Below are positions 29,788 to 33,642 of a DNA stretch of 33,642 nucleotides, piece after piece (the stretch's first letter is position 1; every line of letters begins with the position of its first letter). The notes below the pieces were generated by a model. The model was not told where the DNA came from and ran no database searches. It saw only the letters and a list, made by a program, of their open reading frames with translations. Origin of the DNA: a virus; the IMG/VR virus record IMGVR_UViG_3300044627_000932, positions 1 through 33,642 of that record, one strand, 5' to 3'. The position numbers and the translations under genes were made by a program.

Positions 29788-30114
29788 TTATGAACTTATA
29801 TCATCAACTACAGAAACCCAAACGTCTAATGATGAAGCTGTGTCTGAAATTATTTTAAGTGCATCTCCAGATTGCATAACAAACTTAGCACCACCATCTA
29901 AAACTTGTAATGATGAACCTGCTGGGATTGGAGCTGACTTTACTAAATAAATATCGTTAGAACCATCGTTAATATAAACATCTGCATTAACCGCAGAAGC
30001 TGTAATATTAGCAACTGATATTCCTACAACTGTATCGTATGAGTTAGCTGTGAAAGATGTAACAGCAGATGTGCCTACGTTATTGTTTGTGTATCTTCTA
30101 AAATTTTGTGCCAT
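29788..30114 (-). CDS. Small beta-sandwich virion protein, copy B
   Basis: 108 residues, beta-rich: FRRYTNNNVGTSAVTSFTAN, ITASAVNADVYINDGSNDIY, PIPAGSSLQVLDGGAKFVMQ, SGDALKIISD. Length and strand order are close to the 107-aa protein at 26244-26567. Located just after the large tail fibre gene. Probably a fibre or tail accessory. Confidence 0.6.
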   Translation of the reverse strand: MAQNFRRYTNNNVGTSAVTSFTANSYDTVVGISVANITASAVNADVYINDGSNDIYLVKSAPIPAGSSLQVLDGGAKFVMQSGDALKIISDTASSLDVWVSVVDDISS

Positions 30115-30142
30115 ATTTTATTTCCTATTATATTATTTGTTA

Positions 30143-31849
30143 CTATAAAGCAATTGACATAGCAATCGCAAAACCATTACTTGCTTTACTATCTATTTGA
30201 GTTTGAATAGCTGAAGTTACACCATTCAAATAACCAAATTCTGTATTATCTACTGTACCTGTTCCAATCTTAGTTGCAGCTATTGAATTAACTGCAAGTG
30301 ATATTGTACCAGAAGAAGTTATTGGACTTCCTGTTACTGTAAATTCTGAAGATCCTGAATCAGCTACTGCTACAGATGTTACTGTACCACCTGAGCTTGG
30401 GAATACTTGTGTATATGAAATAGAACTAGAACCAAGTGTAGCACTTGTGTCTGTAGTACATAAAAATAAATCATCAGCATGAGTAGTACCTTCTGATACT
30501 AAAATTAACTGTCCAGCAATTTCTGATATTATATCAAATTCTGTATCTCTTGAAGCAGCTCCTGAAGCTACAACAATATATAAACCATTTTGAGATGCAG
30601 TAGATTGATCTTTTAATAAAACTCTATTTCCTGTTACTAATGTAACACCATCTAAAGTATCACCATTTTCTAATCCTGTAGAAATATTAACATTTGCAGT
30701 AGAAGCAACTCTAGCAATAACTCTTGTTCTAAGACCAGTAACTAAATTATCAACATAATTTTTAGTAGCAGCTTCAGAAGAAGATGACGGATCACCTAAT
30801 CCTGTAATTGTTCCACCAGTTAAAGCTACGTTGTTAGCATTTTGAGTTGCTATAGTTCCTAATCCTAATGTTGTTCTTTGAGTAGATGCATCAGCATCAT
30901 CAAGTAATGCTTTACCAGCAGTTGTTAAATCAAATACTGCAGCTGTTCCTGATCCTGTAAATTGAATACCTTTGTCAGCGGCAGAAGTTAATCCAGCGAT
31001 TGCTGCAAGTTCAGCATCATATGCTTGTACGTTTGTACCAATAGCTAAACCTAAATTAGTTCTAGCAGTAGATGTAGAAGATACATCAGATAAATTATTT
31101 GAAGCTGTAAGTTTAGTTCCAAGTTGCGTTTGAATAGCACTTGTTACTCCTGATACATAACCTAGTTCAGTATCTGTAACTGTTGATACAGCAATCTTTC
31201 CAGATGAATTAGATATAGCAGCTCTACTAGCAGTTAAGTCAGAAGTTACTACGGTTGTAGCAGCACCTGTTATTGTAGCTTGTTTAGCATCTATTTGTGT
31301 TTGTATTGCAGATGTAACTCCATCAAGATATGAAAATTCTAAATTAGATACTGCACCACCGCCAATTTTAGTTGCGTCAATTGCAGCTGCTGCTGCGACT
31401 TTAGCATTAGTAATAACTAGTTCTGGTATTGAATCTCCAGTTTTAGATAATGCAGCAACATAAATAACTACTGCTTCGTTAGCTAATGAACCACTATCCC
31501 ATGTTACTGTTACAGTTGTATTAGTTGAAAATGTAGTTGCACTTATTGTTCCATAGATAGTTCCTGGAGTTGTAGCTATTGCTTTAACTCTACGACCTAC
31601 ATGATAAAAACTTGTAACATCTACACCAGCTACTGTGAATGAAGTTGCTGAAGCATAAGTAATAGTAAATCCATTATCTCCATCTCCATAAATAACCCAT
31701 TGAGAATCGTTATACCATTCTCTAATTTCTGCAGCTAATCCTCTAAAAGCATTATTAATATTAGAAGGTAACATTCCTTCTGCAACACTAATTGAACCTA
31801 TTGTAGTATTACTTGATGCTGTTGTGCTGTAATCTTTAATTCCTGCCAT
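30143..31849 (-). CDS. Large tail fibre protein
   Basis: 568 residues. The N-terminal part (MAGIKDYSTTASSNTTIGSI, NINNAFRGLAAEIREWYNDS) resembles the tail-attachment domain of pelagiphage/cyanophage fibres. Three copies of the heptad-like phrase GVTSAIQTQ(I/L) (in YLDGVTSAIQTQIDAK, YVSGVTSAIQTQLG, YLNGVTSAIQTQIDSK) are spread along it, with Thr/Ala/Ser-rich beta or coiled stalk between. It forms the trimeric fibre stalk. It ends without a clear jelly roll, so the tips may come from the genes that follow. Confidence 0.8.
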   Translation of the reverse strand: MAGIKDYSTTASSNTTIGSISVAEGMLPSNINNAFRGLAAEIREWYNDSQWVIYGDGDNGFTITYASATSFTVAGVDVTSFYHVGRRVKAIATTPGTIYGTISATTFSTNTTVTVTWDSGSLANEAVVIYVAALSKTGDSIPELVITNAKVAAAAAIDATKIGGGAVSNLEFSYLDGVTSAIQTQIDAKQATITGAATTVVTSDLTASRAAISNSSGKIAVSTVTDTELGYVSGVTSAIQTQLGTKLTASNNLSDVSSTSTARTNLGLAIGTNVQAYDAELAAIAGLTSAADKGIQFTGSGTAAVFDLTTAGKALLDDADASTQRTTLGLGTIATQNANNVALTGGTITGLGDPSSSSEAATKNYVDNLVTGLRTRVIARVASTANVNISTGLENGDTLDGVTLVTGNRVLLKDQSTASQNGLYIVVASGAASRDTEFDIISEIAGQLILVSEGTTHADDLFLCTTDTSATLGSSSISYTQVFPSSGGTVTSVAVADSGSSEFTVTGSPITSSGTISLAVNSIAATKIGTGTVDNTEFGYLNGVTSAIQTQIDSKASNGFAIAMSIAL

Positions 31850-31850
31850 A

Positions 31851-32006
31851 TTAATCTCCTATGAACCATGAGAAAACTTTATCGTTTTCTGTATTGAATT
31901 TGTTTATATATGTATTTACCGCTTCTTCAAGTTGTCTTTGAAAGTATTCTTGCGTCTCAAATGAATACCTAACATTATCTATATCTTTTTCAACAACTTC
32001 TACCAT
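31851..32006 (-). CDS. Small helical protein between tail genes (51 aa)
   Basis: Fifty-one residues beginning MVEVVEKDIDNVRYSFETQE, acidic, helical, with FQRQLEEAVNTYINKF. The start overlaps the tail gene stop (TAATG) and the stop lies 1 nt before the fibre gene ATG, so it is well packed. Unknown function; perhaps a fibre-attachment adaptor. Confidence 0.6.
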   Translation of the reverse strand: MVEVVEKDIDNVRYSFETQEYFQRQLEEAVNTYINKFNTENDKVFSWFIGD

Positions 32007-33642
32007 TATCTATATCCTGCTCTACTTGCTACAAGATCTATACCTTGAGCATGATTCCAATTTGTTCCTGATGCTATCTTAACATTAGCTCTAACATATC
32101 TTCCTGATTGTCTTACAGGATTAATACCACTATTGGTCATAGTAGAACTTGAAGATTCTGTTTCTGTATCTGCAAGACGTTCTCTTGTTTTAACCGTAAC
32201 TGTTGCTGTCGCATCTACAATGGGTCTAACACCAGTAATATTTGCTCTTGTTCCTGGAAATACTTCTTGCTCTGATGTTTCTATTTCAAATTCTAATTGA
32301 TTACCAGAAAAGATTGCTGCTTTATAATCATTAGTAATACCACCTAAATATAACTGTCCACCAGACCAGAAATCTGAGTCTAATGCAATATTAATATCTT
32401 CTAAGTTTTGAGATATAATATCCATTAATTCAACAGTATAAGCTCCAACAAATTGTGAAAATATTTGGCTAGCATTAGCTTCTGCTAAAGACCATTTTTG
32501 AGTTGCGTAATTATAAATTAAAATTCTATCACAAATACCAGTTGTGTTATTTGTATTGTTTGCAGATGGGTATAACCACATCGCTAATTGATTAAATGGA
32601 TCAACAGCTGCAACTATTCTATCTGTAAATGCTTTATTTAAATTACCGTCAAAAAATCTATTAACTTTTTCAGCGCCGATTGCTATAATGTTATCTCCGT
32701 CTATTTGATAAAATCCATCATCAGCATAAAAGAATACTCTTCTATTATCTTGACAAATAGTTTTTCCATAAACTGCACCTCTGTTTGGAGAGATAACTGA
32801 TAATCTAAATACAGTTGCTCCACCTACAAAGTCCATACGAATAATTTGGTTTTGTCTAAATACATAACCAATTTCGCCTGATGTAATTCCAACAACTCTT
32901 CCACCTGATCCTGGTAAATCTTGAAAGTCTGCTGATTTTGAACCTTCTGTCCAAGTTGAAATATCATTTATTCCAGACCATTGAATTCTATTTGTTGCTC
33001 CGGATATATTTCCTGTAACTAAAAAATCTCTAATAACTCCTGATACTCTAAATAATGGTGGACTTCCGTCTGTAGCAATAGTTGATAAATTTGCAAAGTT
33101 TGTTGATGTTCCCATTAAATAATATTGAGGGGCATTAACTCCATTGCTTGCTATAACGTAATTTCCAAATTGTGTGAATGTAATAAAATCTGTGTTAGTA
33201 CCTGATAAAGGAGTACCACCAGTAAAGTTTGTAGTTGTTAATCTTACGGTATCAGTAGAAACAGTTGTTAAATTATCTCTGCCTACAGCACCTCTTGTTA
33301 CTGTAACGACTGCACCAACTACAGTTGCAGAAAAATCTGCATGAGCATCAATAGTATTTTTTAAATTTGTAGCTGTAGTATTATTATCTGTTTGAACTTG
33401 AAATTCTAATGCACCAGGAGAACCAAGAGTAGAAGTAAATACTACTGACGTTCCATTATTTTTAGTTAAAGTAATTGTTTTGCCAGCAGTTATATTTGCA
33501 TAATCAGAAACTGTAATTGTGCAAGTTGCGAATGAATTGTTTAAAAGAAATCCTGATGCGCCTACATCAGTAAATGCACCTGAGGTTAATTGGTAAATAG
33601 TATCGTTAGTTGCAATAAAATTAAAAACAGTATTAGTATTGT
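32006..33642 (-). CDS. Tail/packaged-DNA stabilisation-like protein (5' end outside the window)
   Basis: An open frame of 545 codons that runs off the right edge; an ATG at 33115 gives only a part, since the frame continues upstream with a coherent beta-rich sequence. The part near 33300-33580 holds an inserted Ig-like domain (ITLTKNNGTSVVFTS ... ATVVGAVVTVTRGAVG). The central part has FRVSGVIRDFLVTGNISGAT, WSGINDISTW, VFFYADDGFYQIDGDN, then IPIG-like residues IAIGAEKVNRFF, a pattern I associate with P22 gp10-like tail stabilisation proteins. The role is at the head-tail junction. The N-terminus is missing. Confidence 0.72.
   Translation of the reverse strand, partial: NTNTVFNFIATNDTIYQLTSGAFTDVGASGFLLNNSFATCTITVSDYANITAGKTITLTKNNGTSVVFTSTLGSPGALEFQVQTDNNTTATNLKNTIDAHADFSATVVGAVVTVTRGAVGRDNLTTVSTDTVRLTTTNFTGGTPLSGTNTDFITFTQFGNYVIASNGVNAPQYYLMGTSTNFANLSTIATDGSPPLFRVSGVIRDFLVTGNISGATNRIQWSGINDISTWTEGSKSADFQDLPGSGGRVVGITSGEIGYVFRQNQIIRMDFVGGATVFRLSVISPNRGAVYGKTICQDNRRVFFYADDGFYQIDGDNIIAIGAEKVNRFFDGNLNKAFTDRIVAAVDPFNQLAMWLYPSANNTNNTTGICDRILIYNYATQKWSLAEANASQIFSQFVGAYTVELMDIISQNLEDINIALDSDFWSGGQLYLGGITNDYKAAIFSGNQLEFEIETSEQEVFPGTRANITGVRPIVDATATVTVKTRERLADTETESSSSTMTNSGINPVRQSGRYVRANVKIASGTNWNHAQGIDLVASRAGYR

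Noticed and set aside
1-33642. tRNA genes, integrase or attachment sites.
   Set aside because: I saw no cloverleaf with a T-loop GTTCGAATC-type word and no tyrosine or serine recombinase motifs, so no support for integration in this window.

Overview
The window reads as most of the genome of a tailed, probably short-tailed (podovirus-like) double-stranded DNA phage of marine type. Evidence: a packaging/head block (small and large terminase, portal, scaffold, start of the major capsid gene), a lysis block, large internal-virion proteins and a long run of fibre genes, all in very AT-rich DNA with short or overlapping gene junctions. Many proteins resemble families I associate with pelagiphages (phages of SAR11, HTVC010P-like) and cyanophages; that host assignment is inference. 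I see no DNA polymerase, helicase, primase, RNA polymerase, integrase or tRNA gene. The capsid gene runs off the left edge and a tail gene runs off the right edge, both on the minus strand, so the missing piece probably joins head to tail genes in a circularly permuted map.

Layout. 1-6211 (minus): TerS, TerL, portal, scaffold, capsid. 6333-7349 (plus): a short operon of one 160-aa protein and four microproteins (one zinc-ribbon, two single-helix membrane peptides). 7542-11372 (minus): a 165-aa protein, a cytosine-methyltransferase-like gene with an 11-G tract, five microproteins or small proteins, a protein carrying DnaA domain IV, a winged-helix protein, then a repeat-rich candidate replication origin at 7971-8253. 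11547-14468 (plus): PD-(D/E)XK exonuclease, a Rad52/ERF-like annealing protein candidate, DUF3310, a LexA-like winged helix and small proteins. 14565-14595: hairpin between convergent operons. 14601-16655 (minus): small basic proteins, an EF-hand microprotein, DUF6321-like. 16657-20462 (minus): two exported proteins, two holin-like proteins, a T4-type lysozyme and a resolvase-like nuclease. 20464-26244: internal virion/ejection proteins. 26244-31849: fibre region, including three successive fibre-tip plus chaperone-like pairs bracketed by two related small structural proteins. 31851-33642: tail stabilisation-like protein.

The genes suggest a phage that makes its own recombination pair and an origin-binding DnaA-like factor but borrows the host replisome and RNA polymerase. 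Two divergent promoter regions share a bipartite motif (TTGACAGTC, about 21 nt, CGAATCAC).

The three most notable observations are: (1) the exported protein at 18170-18781 ends in A AAA AAG followed at once by its stop codon, with an AGGAG 11 nt upstream, and a -1 shift there adds 29 residues ending in a membrane helix; (2) the methyltransferase-like gene has a G11 tract where gain or loss of one G creates a stop within a few codons; (3) the DnaA-domain gene and a winged-helix gene sit beside a compact array of iterons, AT-rich repeats and dyads.
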